Source: Carettochelys insculpta (Eukaryota > Chordata > Testudines > Carettochelyidae). Taken from it: DNA of 64,000 bases. Below are positions 1 to 12,600 of this stretch, one piece after another (the first letter of the stretch is position 1; each line of letters starts with the position of its first letter). The translations under genes and the position numbers were made by a program. The notes under the pieces were generated by a model. It had not been told where the DNA came from. It saw only the letters and a program-made list of their open reading frames with translations, and made no database searches. Location of the stretch: contig NC_134148.1 in assembly GCF_033958435.1 (NCBI RefSeq), positions 11,324,501 to 11,388,500 on the forward strand. The letters are read 5' to 3'.

Positions 1-72
1 GAGCAGCCAGGCATGGCAGCATTCCCAGGGACCCCCTCCGACTGACCCCAGGGCTCTCAAGGGTCTGGCTAG

Positions 73-1536
73 GTGGGGAAGAAGTATGACCCCACCAGGC
101 ACAAGGCCGAGCTCCAGGATCTGCTGGGGCTCTGGAACAAGGAGGAGGTTCTCCACGTCATGGGGATCAAGCGCTGGAACAAGGCTGCCTGTGCCCAGCT
201 GGGGGAGGGCCTGACCACCCAGAGTCACCCTGCCCGCGCTCCTGACCATATCAGGAGTAAGGTCAAGGAGTTGTCACAGGGTTATGCCCAGGCTTGGGAC
301 TTGGCCAGCTGGTCAGGGGCCGCCCCCACTGCTTGCCCCTATTATCGGGACCTGAGAGCCATCCTGGGGCCCCAGGACACCGACTACCCACAAGCTGTCC
401 TCAACACAACAGCTGAGGAGCCCCAGCCAGCTGAGGAGCAGGAGCCAGGACTGTCGGCCAATCCTGCACCACCGGGGACGGAGACGGAGACGGGCACCGA
501 GGCAGCAGAGTGGTCCAGAGAGGAGGGGGAACCGGTGATGGACCACCCTTCCTGCACCTCCAGCTGGGCATTGGCCAGATGGCCATCCTCTGACCTCAGC
601 GGTGGACCTTCAGGTACATACCCAACAAGGCACACACCCCGGATCATGGGGCAAGGGCTCCATACGTGAACAGAGGCTTCCCACACCCCCAGCAGACCCT
701 GGCCTGCCAGAGCCCAGCCATACCCTCTGTGCTACCAGTGCATGGCCACCAGTGCCCATGTGGCCATCAGCACCTGCTCCCGCAGCCAGTGCCGTGTCCT
801 GTCCCTGGGGCAGGAGTCGGGGGGACAGACCACACAAAAGGCGCCGCCAACAGGGCCACCACACCCACAGATGGGGGACGGGGGATGGGGACCAGCACCC
901 ACAGAGGGATGGGGAGTGTGGGCCACAGGGCAGGGTCAGTACTCATGGCCTTTTTGTCTCTTCCCCCCATTTCTGCAGCCGCACCATCCAAGGGATGGGA
1001 GAGTCTCACCACATCCATCGTCCCAGACAGCTCCCCCCTGGAGCCAAGCGATAGTGACTATCCAGAGCCCCTCCAGCACCTGGATAGGCTCGGCCGTGCC
1101 AGAGTCTGAGTCAGGTGGCTGAGGACCCCCCACCTTGCCACCTCCATCCAGCGCCAGGTGGAGCTGGCTGAGAGCCAGCTCTGTTTTGAGGATGGAGAGG
1201 CTGGCTGGTGCTGGGCAGCCTGGGGGAACTTCATGGCCACCTTTAAGAACATGGTGGCCTCATACCAGGGGCTCTACCATGCCTGCTGTCCCCTCTGCTG
1301 CCCCTCCTGCCGTGGCCCCACCTGCAAGTCCCCCAGGAGAGGTCCTTGCTGGCCCAGACTGCTGGCTTGAGGCTGATCCTTGGCCTTACATCCCTGCCCT
1401 CCCCCAGACTCTCCAGGGACTCTGGACGTGGGGGTGCATGAGACCAGGAGCCAGTGGGTGTCATGGCCCTCCACCCGTGCCCCGGAGTGATGGCCCACTG
1501 CCTGGCCAATATAGCTCCCCCACCATATATTGTTAG
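73..1536 (+). pseudogene. Myb/SANT-like DNA-binding protein of Harbinger copy A, decayed
   Basis: Exon 1 is open from before 73 to a splice donor (TCAG/GTACAT) at 613. It encodes a trihelix-type Myb/SANT domain (Myb_DNA-bind_4 family) with the landmarks LQDLLGLWNKEEVL, RSKVKELSQGYAQAW and CPYYRDLRAILG, then an acidic tail. The acceptor TTTCTGCAG ends at 978. The second exon matches the C-terminal helical region of the other copies (RQVELAESQL and a Trp-rich segment near 1160-1270) but only by changing frame, so it is degenerate. In Harbinger elements this protein partners the transposase in end recognition and nuclear entry. The frame opens on GTG at 73 and I see no convincing ATG, so the true start is not resolved. 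Confidence 0.7.
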
Positions 1537-1635
1537 CCTCCCCCTGCTCCGGTAAATAGTTAGCCCCACTGTTCTTCAGAAAAAAATAAGTATTACACAT
1601 AGTTTTTGTAGTTTTAATACACAGTTTTATTTTTC

Positions 1636-3020
1636 TCAAACCACTGTGTGCTGTGTGCTTGGTGGGGGAGGGAGAGTGTGTGGAAGGCCCACAGGGGGGG
1701 GTGCTAACTGGGGCCGCTGGTCAAAGTACCAGTACAGGGCCTCCTGGACATGGATCCCCCGCCCATTGTGAGCCTGGAGGCTAGGGGCAGCAGCTGGCTG
1801 GGGGTAGACCGTGCCAGTCTCGACCACCCACCCCTGCACGAAGGCCTCCCCTTGCTCACTACAATATTGTGTAGACTGCAGCAGGTGCCCACCATCTGGG
1901 GGACATTGAGGACGCTGACATCCAGGTGGGCGAGGAGGCAGCACCACTGCCCCTTCAAGTGGCCAAAGGTGTGCTCGACCACCTGGTGGGCGTGGCTGAG
2001 CTGGCCATTGAAGCACTCCTGGCTGGGGGCTGAGGTGGCCCATATAGGGCTGCATGAGCCAGGGCTGGAGCAGGTATGCCGTGTTGGCCACCAGGCAGAG
2101 GGGCACAGTGGTGTGCCCCAGTGGTGGCTCCCTCTGAGGGATGTAGGTCCCAGCCTCCAGGTGGTGGCACTGGCGTGAGCTCTGGAAGACCTGTGCATTG
2201 TGGGTACAGCCAGGCCAGCCCACATACATGTCCTGCAGGACCATGGAATGGTAGCTGTTCCAGTTTATGAATTCTCTTTTGCTGTGCTCCGGGGTGTAGA
2301 TAGGTATGTAGGTCTTGTCAAGGGCCCTGAAGCAATTTGGGAACCCGTGTGCACCAAATGCTATGATGTCTGCATCCAGGTCCCAAGTGCGGACAACCTT
2401 CTGGAGAAGCATGGCATTTAGTGCGTGGACCACCTGCAAGGAGATGACGTAGGCATCTGTGTGCGTGTGTGGGGTGTACACGCCCCCCTGCCCCTCCCCA
2501 GGCCCCCAACTCCCAGAGTGTCTGTGCCTGGGCCTCCTTACTTCCATCACGACAGCCCCAACTGTGGCCTTGCCCAAACTGAGTTGGTGTCCCACAGAGC
2601 AGTAGCTGTCTGGAGTGGCCAGCTTCCAGACAGCTACGGCGACCCTGTTCTCCACAGTGAGGGTGCACTGCAGCCGGGTATCCTGGTGTCTCAGGGCAAG
2701 GCTCAGCCACTGGCACAGCTCCAGGAAGGTCTGCCGGCTCCTGCGGAAGTTCTGGAACCACCAGTTGCTGTCCCACTACCTCATGACCAGTTGCTCCCAC
2801 CACTCAGAGCTGGTGGGGTGGCAGTGGCTGCAGAGCCAGTGGAGCACACATGGGGGCGGGGGGAGAGGAGGGCTCGATGGTCTGGGGCATCCCCTTCTGC
2901 CCCGGGGGGGGCCTCCCCTGCCAGGAGCTGCTGGGCAGCTACTGGGGCTGTGGCTAGCAGGGTGCCTGCTCCGTCACTGGCAGCCGGCAGGGTGTTGAGC
3001 TGCTGCTGGTCTGTGTCCAT
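1636..3020 (-). pseudogene. HARBI1-like DDE transposase of Harbinger copy A, inactive
   Basis: The minus strand encodes a DDE_Tnp_4 (HARBI1-type) transposase. The likely start is the ATG at 3020 (MDTDQQQ), matching the glutamine-rich start of copy D. Recognisable parts are the N-terminal helical region (AVAVWKLATPDSYCSVGHQL) and the catalytic core. The first catalytic Asp lies in RALDKTYIPI. The second Asp position reads Asn (WPGCTHNAQVF), and the region that should carry the catalytic Glu is frameshifted around 1960-2010 before the frame is restored. An intron near 2440-2540 is inferred by comparison with copy D. The element cannot encode an active enzyme. Confidence 0.8.
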
Positions 3021-3395
3021 TCCTGTGGGCACTGTGTCTGCGGGGCTTATGGCAAGTCCACAGGCCTGGTCCTGTGCAGGCCAAGTGTGTTTGGGAGGGG
3101 CCCTGTAAAGGAGTGGCTTGCTGCAGCCATGGAAGGGCTTGTCCGCCCTGCGACCCCGTCTGTAGCCTTTCCTGGCCCTTTCTTTCGAAAGAGGCCACTG
3201 GTAAGTATAGACGCTCTCCTTCAACATCCTGGGTGGCCCCTTTCAATGTGCCATGGGGCGCCTTCGATGTCACTTGTTGATGGTGCCAGCCCCGGCCCAT
3301 GTGTAGACATTACGTGTTGCGTTGAAAGAGTGTCTTTCAATCACTCTCTTTTGAAAGACACTCTTTCAAATTAGCGCTCTAGGGTAGATGTAGCT

Positions 3396-6300
3396 ATAGA
3401 GTAATTAGTGTTTGTACATTCCATGTCCTGCAGCACGTGGCAGTGGAGACAAATCTCTACAGAGCTCCCTAGGAGTCTCTTCCCTCTAATAATAGGTGTG
3501 TTGAAAATTTTATTCAAAGCATTTAAACACTGCAAAATAAGCTTAGATTCCTGGTATCCAGACTAGTCCTTATTTATATTTAAATCAATAAGATGATAGG
3601 CAATATGGGTCCATAAAATAAAGTGCCAGTTAACTCTAACTTCTGTTTTTATTTTCTTGGATACTGCGTAATTCTTACCTAGGAGAAGGCTTTGAAAGGT
3701 GAACAAAGGTTTCTATAATTAGTTATTGGATGGATTGTGGATCATGGAAACAGAAGGGAAAGGGTCATAGCAAAGGTTGCAAGAAAACCTCATCACAGCT
3801 AAAATCTCTTTCATTTGTTGATGAAAAGTGTTTTGATCAAATTTCAAACATAGACAAAATGCTTTCAGAGGTGTATATCACACAGTGCTATGTAAAATAA
3901 GAGCTGATCACCTTGTAAAGGAAAGGGTATGAGCGAGAGAGAATTTAATTATCAGGACATGTTTATTTTAAATGATTACTTGGACAATGTTGTCTTGCAC
4001 GTTTTGCTCTATGGGAAACTGAGATGACACTGCAGTAAATAATGTATCCTCAGCTGTGTTAAGGTAATTTGTCAAGTTCATGGAATGTGTAAGTGAGGTG
4101 GGATTATCTTTTAATTCAAATGATAAATAAGTATAAAGTCACTGATGAGGTGTCGCATGAGTGACTGTGCAAGCATGGTTTCTGGATTTCAGTCTGTGAT
4201 GGAAGTGAAAGCTTTATCGTGTTGGAATGAGTTATTGACTGTGCTGAAGACAATATGAAGGTATAAAATGAAACACAGGTCCTTCCCTCTAAGTTCTTAT
4301 TTACCTGCTTCCAAGTATTTTGGGATTTTTTTTCTACAACCTGAAATTATCATTAAAAATACTATCTGTTTGACATGGGTCTTGGTCATGCAAGGAATTC
4401 ATTTTGGAGAGTCTGGTGATTAAAGTAAATGGGGTGTTTGGCCAACTTAGGAAACAGCTTAGTCAGACTTACATGACTTCTTAGACACTTTACACTTTTT
4501 AAGGATGTGCACCTCACTTCTAGGCATTTTATGCCATGGCAACCCATGCCACACATAAGCCTACATTTTCTACCATCATTTAGTTTAGTTTGAATTTTCT
4601 GCTGGCATCAATGGCAATTGCAGGGGCCAATCCCTATGCACTGCTTTGAAAACTTAGGAGAAAAGGTATGCAATTTTGAAACCCAGCCAAGCTAAATGCT
4701 TGGTAATGGCCTTTCAGTCACCGGAGACAAAGTCTAACTCTTTAAATTCATGCTGCAGAACAGGTAATACCTGAAAGAGAAACTACCATTTTGACAATCA
4801 CATCACACACTAGAGAAAGATTCAGTCTGAGTCTACCTGCAGCTGACTTCACCATCTGTTCTTGAAGCTGCATTTTCTTTTTCTTTTTTTAAAATCTTTA
4901 TTTAGGAAGTAAATTTTAACAGTTTATCAGTCCTTAACATATGAAAGACAACCCACTCCAATCCTTACAAATGTGAACTTTAGAGAAACATTATGTAGTA
5001 ATTAGATCTATTTAACAGGATATTACCATGTTACCGTATGAGTATCTTTATGCTACCCACATGTTGTTTCCAGTGATTTTATTACACATATTTGAAAAAC
5101 CATGTCTACTGAAGATAAAATTGAAAAAAATGGATAGGTGTATTTTTTTTCAGGGGATGGTACTTTTAATATTGAATAAATGGTAGCCATACTTCTAAGT
5201 ATCTTTCTGTTCTCTTTCTGCTTTGCGGGTACATAAGGAAAAGTTAAGCCACCAATTAAAAGCCACTTCCCATATTTTAGCTCCATTCCTCTAGAGTTGA
5301 GCTGTACCTTTTTTCAGTCATGTTATCAGTAGCCAAGTAGACAAGAGTTTAATTTTTGTTTCCTTGTGGGCAACTGTGTCAGGTAGGAAGCTCCAGGTGG
5401 ATTACCGAAGGATAATTCAGTAATAACCAATAACTTGTGATACTTGATGACAAATTGCATCCCAGTGCTCTTAACTGACTTGACATGTCTATAAGGTGCA
5501 ACTATCATAGTCTTGGTCATGTTTTTCTAACGTTTATCCCCATTCAGTCTCTCTATATTTTTTAACTGCCAGGTGTCAGGTACAATTGAAATAGTATCTC
5601 AGAGGAAAAATCTTTTACTATGCTACAGACCAAGGCCATGGGTCCTCTTTTTCTGATCAAATACCATTCCTCTGAGGTCTATCTAGGTCACATGTCATAT
5701 ATGGACATTTGTTTGTTAGGAAAGTTTTTGGAAAATAATTATATAAACTAGTCATTGTTGTTCCAAATTGACTAGATACTGTTGCTTCTATTAAATTAGC
5801 TTTCTGTATAAAACAACTCTAGAAAGCTGTGAAACATAAGGTCTAACTTGAAATAACTAATACCATGGGACAGTGGAAAAGAAGAGCTCCATAGGGGAAG
5901 GTCTAGGCCCGTATGATTGTTGAATTCTGACAAATATATTTTAGCACAAATATTAGCGAGCCGATTGGCGTCGATATTCTCAATTTAAACAAATCTGGAT
6001 CAAACTGGATTAATTAAGGACAGACAAAAGTCATCCCTAATACCAGATTTAAAAAGTCTTGTCCATTTGTTCTGTTCGGTGCCGAGAAAGTTTTTGCTAG
6101 ACGAGTGTGGAGCTTTCCATTTTGAGTCCTGCCCAGTGGCAGTGCCACAGGTTGGGTGACAGCACTCTCATCGTGGCTAAGCATAGTGCTGCCTTAGGAC
6201 ACAAGATGTGGCTGCTAACTCAGAGCAGGCTGATCTGTCAATATCAGCCTTTAAGCAGCTAACCAGGGATAACTAAACTGAGAACTGGGTTGTTTTCCCC

Positions 6301-7460
6301 TTTAAGCAAACAAAGCACCCCAGTGAGAGCTTACTTGCAATGCTTGTAGTCAAGTCCTGACTTGGACATTGAGGAGGAGGAGGCACCAGACTGGTTGACC
6401 TTTGATTGGTGAGCGTCTTCTTCTGACCATTCTAGATATCTGACAAACAAGAGTCCTGCCGATAGCCTGGACTGAATGGTCTGTCCTTGAGTAGATGGTG
6501 TCAGGGTGCTGACACCTCCAGCAGGGACAGAGAAGGCCTGATAGTCCCTGTCACATTCCCCAAGTTCCTTAACTGGCTAACTGTTCTTTGCATCAGTCAA
6601 AATGCAGCCGTGTGAGTTCATGGAGTTCAGTTTCCTCTGTTTGAATTATGCAGACAAAGTAGGCAGGGATGTCTATTTTGTCCTTTACTTTTTTGCATTG
6701 GTCACTGAGACTTGTGCTGAGAGAGCGAGGAACAATATCACAGGAGTAAAATTTGCAGGAAGACAAAATAATTTTACATACAAATGATGTAATGTGATTT
6801 TTCTCTAAACTGCACTTTCTATATGTGCTTGCAGTCGCTCTCCTAGGATTCACACAGCTGTCTGTTAACAGCTTTTTGCTGTTGTAGAAGGATCTATATA
6901 ATATTGGTCAACACTTCTAGTAATAGTAAGTGACATAACTATACAAATTATAGTAGAACACTTGGTCTAATATTTAACAAAAATACAAGTCTCAGTGTGA
7001 GTAGGAAAATCTTGCTTTGTGGTAAAATGACCTTCACCGGGTATATGTCAGACAATAGATTGTACTAACGCATCCAAGAAATGGAACATTTGTCTTTTGT
7101 CATCATTCACAGTTTTACGTTTATATTTGTTTACTTTGAAAAAAATGGGTTATAAGTAAAATAACCACTTCTTTTTTTTTTTTTAGCAAAGGAACCGACT
7201 TAACCCAGCTTAATGTAGAAGTTTCAGAGCAGAATTAATAGCTTCTTTGGATACACAAATCTCTCCAGTTTAAGGTAAAACAAGCAAATATTTCAGAGAC
7301 AAAAGAAACTTAAAAATAAGCTGTTCACATAATTTCTTGACATAATGTTTAACAAGTTGTGCACCATGTGTGATTTAGCTTCATTCACCAGGTTTAGATG
7401 AACAGTAATAGCCCTGGCTGCCTTAGCCTAGAGGGCTCAAAGATCTGTAGAAAATCTATG
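3396..7460. other. AT-rich intergenic stretch, nothing recognised
   Basis: No exon-like frame, RNA gene or confidently recognised repeat was found in about 4 kb. Open frames are short and lack family features. It may contain old decayed repeats that only a library search would show. Confidence 0.5.
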
Positions 7461-7464
7461 ACGA

Positions 7465-8440
7465 TGTGCCGACCTACTCCGGGTCCCGTGGGTGCACGTG
7501 GGGTGTGATACAGCGGGGGGAGTCGGGTGGCCCACGACCAACCACCCCACCTTTATAGCAGCCTGATATAGTGTAGCAGCAATATGTGATTCAGTGTATT
7601 CACTTTAAAACCTAGGTTTCCACAGTATTATGAGTACCAGGAACAATAACACTCCGATTGTGAACACCACAATGCCCTGTGGCTGTTCTAAGTCCCAATA
7701 ATTCTCTATACAGACCCAGCTAGACCAGCTAGTGGTATTTACCAATAGTGATTTATTCATTTATTCGTAACTACAATTACTTAACACTTGTTATATATAT
7801 ATATATATAGATAGATAGATAGTTATTTATTTGGCATAAGCTAAATACTAGGTTACATATAACTATATATAATTACATGTGACTTACCAATAACATCCAA
7901 TGCTCCCACATCTCACCAATAACTACGTTACAGCAGCCCTTCAAGTCAGAGATACGGCTTGGTTGGGACCTTTCGTGGTGGTGATGTCCGGGTGATCAGG
8001 CCGGGGTCTGCTGTCTGGACTGGAAGTTGCTAGCCTCCGCCTTGTGTCCAGGAGCCCACCCCCTTATTCCTGTTAAATCACCTTTCATACTGTTTCTTAC
8101 TTGGGGGTTCGATACCTGGCCAATTAAAGCGTTTGTTACCTAATTTGGGCTTTCTATTCTCCCGGCCTGTCAGAACATGTTACAAGATTTCCTCTGTCCT
8201 TGGTCTTTTTCTGAACCTCCCCTGGGACCCTCTGATGTTGTACAACCAAGATGTTCTCTTTGGGGGGCTTCCAGCTACTAGCCCCAGCTGTTCTCTTTGG
8301 GGGCTTACTATCTGCTTGTCAGGATGTTCTCTTTGGGGACTCTCCAACTACTTGTCAACTTTCTGATTTCTTTCTCCTGGCCTGACTTCAGACCTTCCCG
8401 CCGTTGTATGATAGCGTTCCAAGATGGAGTGTATGGTCAT
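7465..8440. repeat. Possible LTR-like remnant with an internal short tandem repeat
   Basis: This stretch is richer in GC than its surroundings. Between 8240 and 8350 the core GTTCTCTTTGGGG occurs three times at roughly 50-60 base spacing, alternating with CAGCTACTAGCC-like and CAACTACTTGTC-like units. On the minus strand an AATAAA lies near 7755-7765. Such tandem units and a polyadenylation signal are common in retroviral-type LTRs, but I see no gag, pol or paired LTR, so the assignment is weak. Confidence 0.3.
7791..7822. repeat. Microsatellite (TA)n followed by (GATA)n
   Basis: An uninterrupted TA run passes into four GATA units within about 32 bases. Confidence 0.9.
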
Positions 8441-8441
8441 T

Positions 8442-9372
8442 TAATGTGGGTAATTTAATGTGGGTAAGTGTAAGGTAATGCATGTTGGAAAAAATAACCC
8501 AAATTACACGTACTACATGATGGGGTCAAATTTAGCTACGACAGATCAGGAAAGGGATCTTGGAGTTATAGTGGATAGTTCTCTGAAGACATCCATGCAG
8601 TGTGCAGCAGCAGTTAGTAAGGCAAATAGGATGTTAGGAATTATTAAAAAAGGGATCGATAATAAGACAAAAGAGATCATACTTCCCCTATATAAAACTA
8701 TGGTACGCCCACATCTCGAGTACTGCGTGCAGATGTGGTCTCCTCACCTCAAAAAAGATATATTGGCATTAGAAAAGGTTCAGAAAAGGGCGACTAAGAT
8801 GATTAGGGGCTTGGAAAGGGTCCCATATGGGGAGAGGCTAGAGAGACTGGGACTTTTCAGTTTGGAAAAAAGGCGATTGAGGGGCGATATGATAGAGGTA
8901 TATAAAATCATGAATGGTGTGGAGAAAGTGAATATAGAAAAATTATTTACCTTTTCCCATAATACAAGAACTAGGGGACACCAAATGAAATTGATGGGTA
9001 GTAGGTTCAAAACTAATAAAAGGAAATTTTTCTTCACACAGCGCACAGTCAACCTGTGGAACTCCTTGCCCGAGGAGGCTGTGAAGGCCAGGACTCTATT
9101 AGGGTTTAAAAAAGAGCTTGATAAATTTTTGCAGGTTAGGTCCATAAATGGCTATTAGCCAGGGATAAAGTAAGGTGCCCTAGCCTTCATAACAAGGGCA
9201 GGAGATGGATGGCAGGAGATAAATCACTTGATCATTGTCTTCTGTTCTCCTTCTCTGGGGCACCTGGCATTGGCCACCGTCGGCAGATGGGATGCTGGGC
9301 TCGATGGACCTTTGGTCTGACCCAGTATGGCCATTCTTATGTTCTTATGTTCTTATGTTGTTCTTATGTCAT
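8442..9372 (+). mobile_element. 5'-truncated CR1 LINE
   Basis: A CR1 retrotransposon 3' segment: the C-terminal part of ORF2, a short 3'UTR (GGCTCGATGGACCTTTGGTC) and the octamer-type tail of TTCTTATG repeats at 9337-9371. The left boundary carries a direct duplication of ATTTAATGTGGGTA at 8440-8467. 5' truncation is normal for CR1 because reverse transcription starts at the 3' end. Confidence 0.9.
8460..9158 (+). pseudogene. CR1 ORF2 C-terminal fragment (reverse transcriptase end)
   Basis: This 232-codon open frame lacks an ATG because it is the truncated end of a longer polyprotein. It contains conserved CR1 C-terminal landmarks: [75 protein letters not shown] and [11 protein letters not shown]. 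These follow the catalytic fingers and palm of the reverse transcriptase, which are missing, as is the endonuclease. The frame is uninterrupted over its whole length, suggesting a fairly recent insertion. It cannot act alone. Confidence 0.92.
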
Positions 9373-9949
9373 TCTGCCTTGCGAGTGAGGCCCGGCCACC
9401 AGGTGCTCGTGCTCCCACAATCTACAGTAAAACTGACAAAAAATATTTCTCTATTAAGGCAGAAATAATTCATGTTCCTTCTGTGCTTAATAACCATTCC
9501 TGTCTAAACTGGACAGAAAGGGTGTCATAACAGAACAGGATATAAAATGCTGATGTGTGCATAACAGGAAATCTTTTTTCTTTTTAAGCTGACCGGAATA
9601 GCAGTGAAAACATATGATTGTACTGCATGTCCTTGTTTTCATTTCCACTTGTTTACCTTCTTGATTTGTTCTGCATTAGGACGGTAAGGTAATCTTTGTG
9701 CTGATGGTTCTATTTATGCATCTATAATCTGAAGCAATGTTTGGAAAAACAGCTTTTGTAAAACGTCTCCTTTTGGTCAAGAGTTCCTCCTGGATCTGGA
9801 GGTAGAACTTTTCAAATAGCCACAGTTTCTTTGGAAATGGCAGTAATTAATCCCTGTACGAGAGAGGGAAAGGTTTGCTTTTCTTTAACTTTTGGCCAGA
9901 CTCAGGTCCTCACTTCAGTTATTCCACTGCAAATCCCAAAGTCTGTGGC
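9373..9949. other. Intergenic, nothing recognised
   Basis: About 580 bases between a CR1 and a MITE, AT-rich, without a supported gene. Confidence 0.4.
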
Positions 9950-10300
9950 CCCACTAGCCCCTCCTTCTGGAGGGGCTATGGTAATGTGGCACTTCAGAAT
10001 ATGCTAATAAGGTGCTGCCACGAATATGCAGTGCCTAATTAGCATAATAGTGGCTGCACATGCTTCGAAACAGCCGGTTCCAAAACGTAGCCACCTGTGT
10101 AGTCAGGGGTCCTTTCAAAATGGACCTCTGATTTTTGAAAGCCCCTTATTCCCAAAACCAGCTGGGAAGAAGGGGCTTTTGAATCAGGAGACCGTTTTGA
10201 AAGGCCCCCCGGCTACACAAGTGGCGTGCATTTCAAAACTGGCAGTTCTGAAGCATACTCAGCTGCCGTTACGCTAATGAGGCACTGCACAGCCAAAATG
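9950..10300. repeat. Palindromic MITE, family with ATTAGCATAA and ATATGCAGTGCC motifs
   Basis: Imperfect inverted-repeat structure: the left arm has AATATGCAGTGCCTAATTAGC, AAAGCCCCTTATTCCC and GGTCCTTTCAAAA, mirrored on the right as AAGGGGCTTTTGAA and GCTAATGAGGCACTGCA. The same arms occur in better copies at 35310-35765 and 44860-47052. The ends are eroded and there is no coding capacity. Confidence 0.7.
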
Positions 10301-10971
10301 TTAGCTGTTCACAAGGAAATTAAGAAAATCAAAAATATGTATACGTGGGTGGGTCTGAGAAACCTGGGTCTAAAACAACATGCTGTTTTGTACAACTGTG
10401 TTGCCCTGTAGCCCACAAAAAGACAGGGAAGAGACTGTTGCCTTGCACTGAGACTACAGAAGAAAAATTGTGAAACACATCATTGAAAATTGAGCCAGTG
10501 AGTTACACAGACCTAGAACAGCCACACAACTAGACTCAAGGAACCACCATTGTAAGATACGTTTTCACTTAAGTCAATACTCCCAGGTGAGTTAATGGAG
10601 GTGGAGAGAGTCAGCCTAAAGAGGAGACATCTGCAATAATAGTGAAAAGGAAAAGTTGTCGGGGATGAAGAACTTGAAGGCTCAGAAGAGAACATAAGTC
10701 TCAGAACATAAGTCTTAGTAATATAAGTGCTCTAGGCTCCAGGCCAAGAAGTAGTAGCCTGTGAAACTATACAAATAAAAACAAAAATGATGGCCATTAA
10801 CAGGAGATTTTTACTTAGGGATAGGATGGTATTTCAGAGGGAATAGGGGAGATAAAATGGTTGGAAAAAAAGGTTATACGTCAGTTGGTGTCTTGTTAGA
10901 AAAAAGTCTTTCCTGATAGTGACAAGTGATCTCTTAACAGAAGAGCCAGGACTCATCAGTGTTAACACTAA

Positions 10972-11681
10972 AGCCGTGTCTACACGTGCATGCTACATCG
11001 AAGTAGCGGCACTAACTTTGAAATAGCGCCCGTCATGGCTACACGTGTTGGGCGCTATTTCGATGTTAACATCGACGTTAGGCGGCGAGACGTCGAAGCC
11101 GCTAACCCCATGAGGGGATGGGAATAGCGCCCTACTTCGACGTTCAACGTCGAAGTAGGGAACGTGTAGTCGTTGCACGTCCTGCAACTTCGAAATAGCG
11201 GGGTCCTCCATGGCGGCCATCAGCTGAGGGGTTGAGAGACGCTCTCTCTCCAGCCCCTGCGGGGCTCTATGGTCACCGTGTGCAGCAGCCCTTAGCCCAG
11301 GGCTTCTGGCTGCTGCTGCTGCAGCTGGGGATCCATGCTGCATGCACAGGGTCTGCAACCAGTTGTTGGCTCTGTGGATCTTGTGTTGTTTAGTGCAACT
11401 GTGTCTGGGAGGGGCCTTTAAGGGAGCGGCTTGCTGTTGAGTCCGCCCTGTGACCCTGTCTGCAGCTGTTCCTGGGACCCTTATTTCGATGTGTGCTACT
11501 TTGGCATGTAGACGTTCCCTCACAGCGCCTATTTCGATGTGGTGCTGCGCAACGTCGATGTTGAATGTCGACGTTGCCAGCCCTGGAGGACTTGTAGACG
11601 TTATTCATCGAAATAGCCTATTTCGATGTCGCCACATCGAAATAGTCTACTTCGAGGTAGGCTTCACGTGTAGGCGTATCT
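10972..11681. mobile_element. Harbinger-derived MITE with TAA target duplication
   Basis: A 710-base element bounded by AGCCGTGTCTACACGTG at the left and CACGTGTAGGCGTATCT at the right, flanked by TAA at 10969-10971 and 11682-11684. A 3-bp TWA-type duplication is characteristic of PIF/Harbinger. Both ends are packed with TCGA-centred palindromic motifs. The interior holds pieces homologous to the two ends of Harbinger copy D: the TCCTCCATGGCGGCCATCAG segment and the minus-strand transposase initiator region with a CAG run. It is a deletion derivative without coding capacity. Confidence 0.9.
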
Positions 11682-11881
11682 TAAGAGTGTCTAAAAACAC
11701 ATGAAACCACTGAACTATCACTTGGCATGATGAATTGGGAATATATCTGTCCAACACATGAGATGTTATGAACTGTCTGAGTCCAGTTGCAAACTCAGAT
11801 CAGAATGTCCTGCCTTTTGCCTCTAAGTTGGGTTGAAAATTCCAAAGGCTGATGGTAAAAGAATAACAATAGAGGGCAGGT

Positions 11882-12600
11882 GACTGTGATGGGGTGGACT
11901 AGACCCTGAGGCCCCTGCTGGAGGCCTTGTGGTCCTCTCACAACCCACATCTTATCTCCCAAAAAAGGCAGCAGAAAAGTCCCCCAGGCAGGTTAGGGTA
12001 GATGCAGGGGAAGCAGCCAATCAAGGGCCAAGAAAGCCATATAAAAGGAGCTGTGGAACAGAGCAGCAATTTACTTGCTGTGTAGAACTCAGGGATGAAT
12101 ACTGGAAGAGTAGCAGTGCTGGAGACAGCTCAGTGTGGAGAACTCAGGGCAAACACAACAGAGTCATGAGGGTGCAGGACCCCAGCAAAATGGCAGGGTA
12201 CAGGAGACAGTCGCTATCTACTCGGTCCCTGGACTGGGACCTGGCATAGAGGGTGGAACCAGGTCCCCACAACCTCCCATTAGCTAGTGGGGAAGAGGCC
12301 TGGATATGGAGGTTTTCCAGAGGCAAGAATTGGACTACAGTAACCAAGCTGAAGAGCTGGAGTTAGAAAGGTCCTGAGAGGGTGAAGACTTTGCCTCCTG
12401 GTAAGGAGCCCTGGGGCACTGCTCTGTTTCAGACCAGGAACAAACTGAAAGACATTTTAGAGGGCACTGAGAGAAGCTCTTGTTGGGCCTGTACCCTGGA
12501 AAGAGTTTGCTTTATTTTGTACGCAGCTTGTGGGTGACTTGCTGGGAGGGCTGAGTTACTGAAGACCTACCGTAAACAAAGAGCTTCTATAAACAAAGAG
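11882..12600 (+). repeat. Interspersed repeat with promoter-like TATA and CAAT-type motifs, possible retroelement end
   Basis: The segment begins TGTGATGGGGTGGACTAG, similar to the TGTGATGGAG start of the Gypsy LTR family below, and contains GCCAATCAAGG and CCATATAAAAGG in promoter-like spacing near 12010-12050. I recognise the style as a dispersed sauropsid repeat but see no coding sequence or matching second LTR. Its class is undetermined. Confidence 0.35.

Larger units (their letters stand above)
1..3395. mobile_element. PIF/Harbinger DNA transposon, copy A (left end outside window)
   Basis: The first 3.4 kb holds a plus-strand Myb/SANT-like gene converging on a minus-strand DDE transposase, the organisation of two-gene Harbinger elements. 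Copies B, C and D below have the same order and spacing. The right end contains TTCGAAAG and TTTCAA-type subterminal repeats and finishes near 3395 in a GTAGATGTAGCT sequence resembling the inverted termini of the other copies. The left terminus lies before the window. Both genes are frameshifted, so the copy is dead. Confidence 0.8.
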
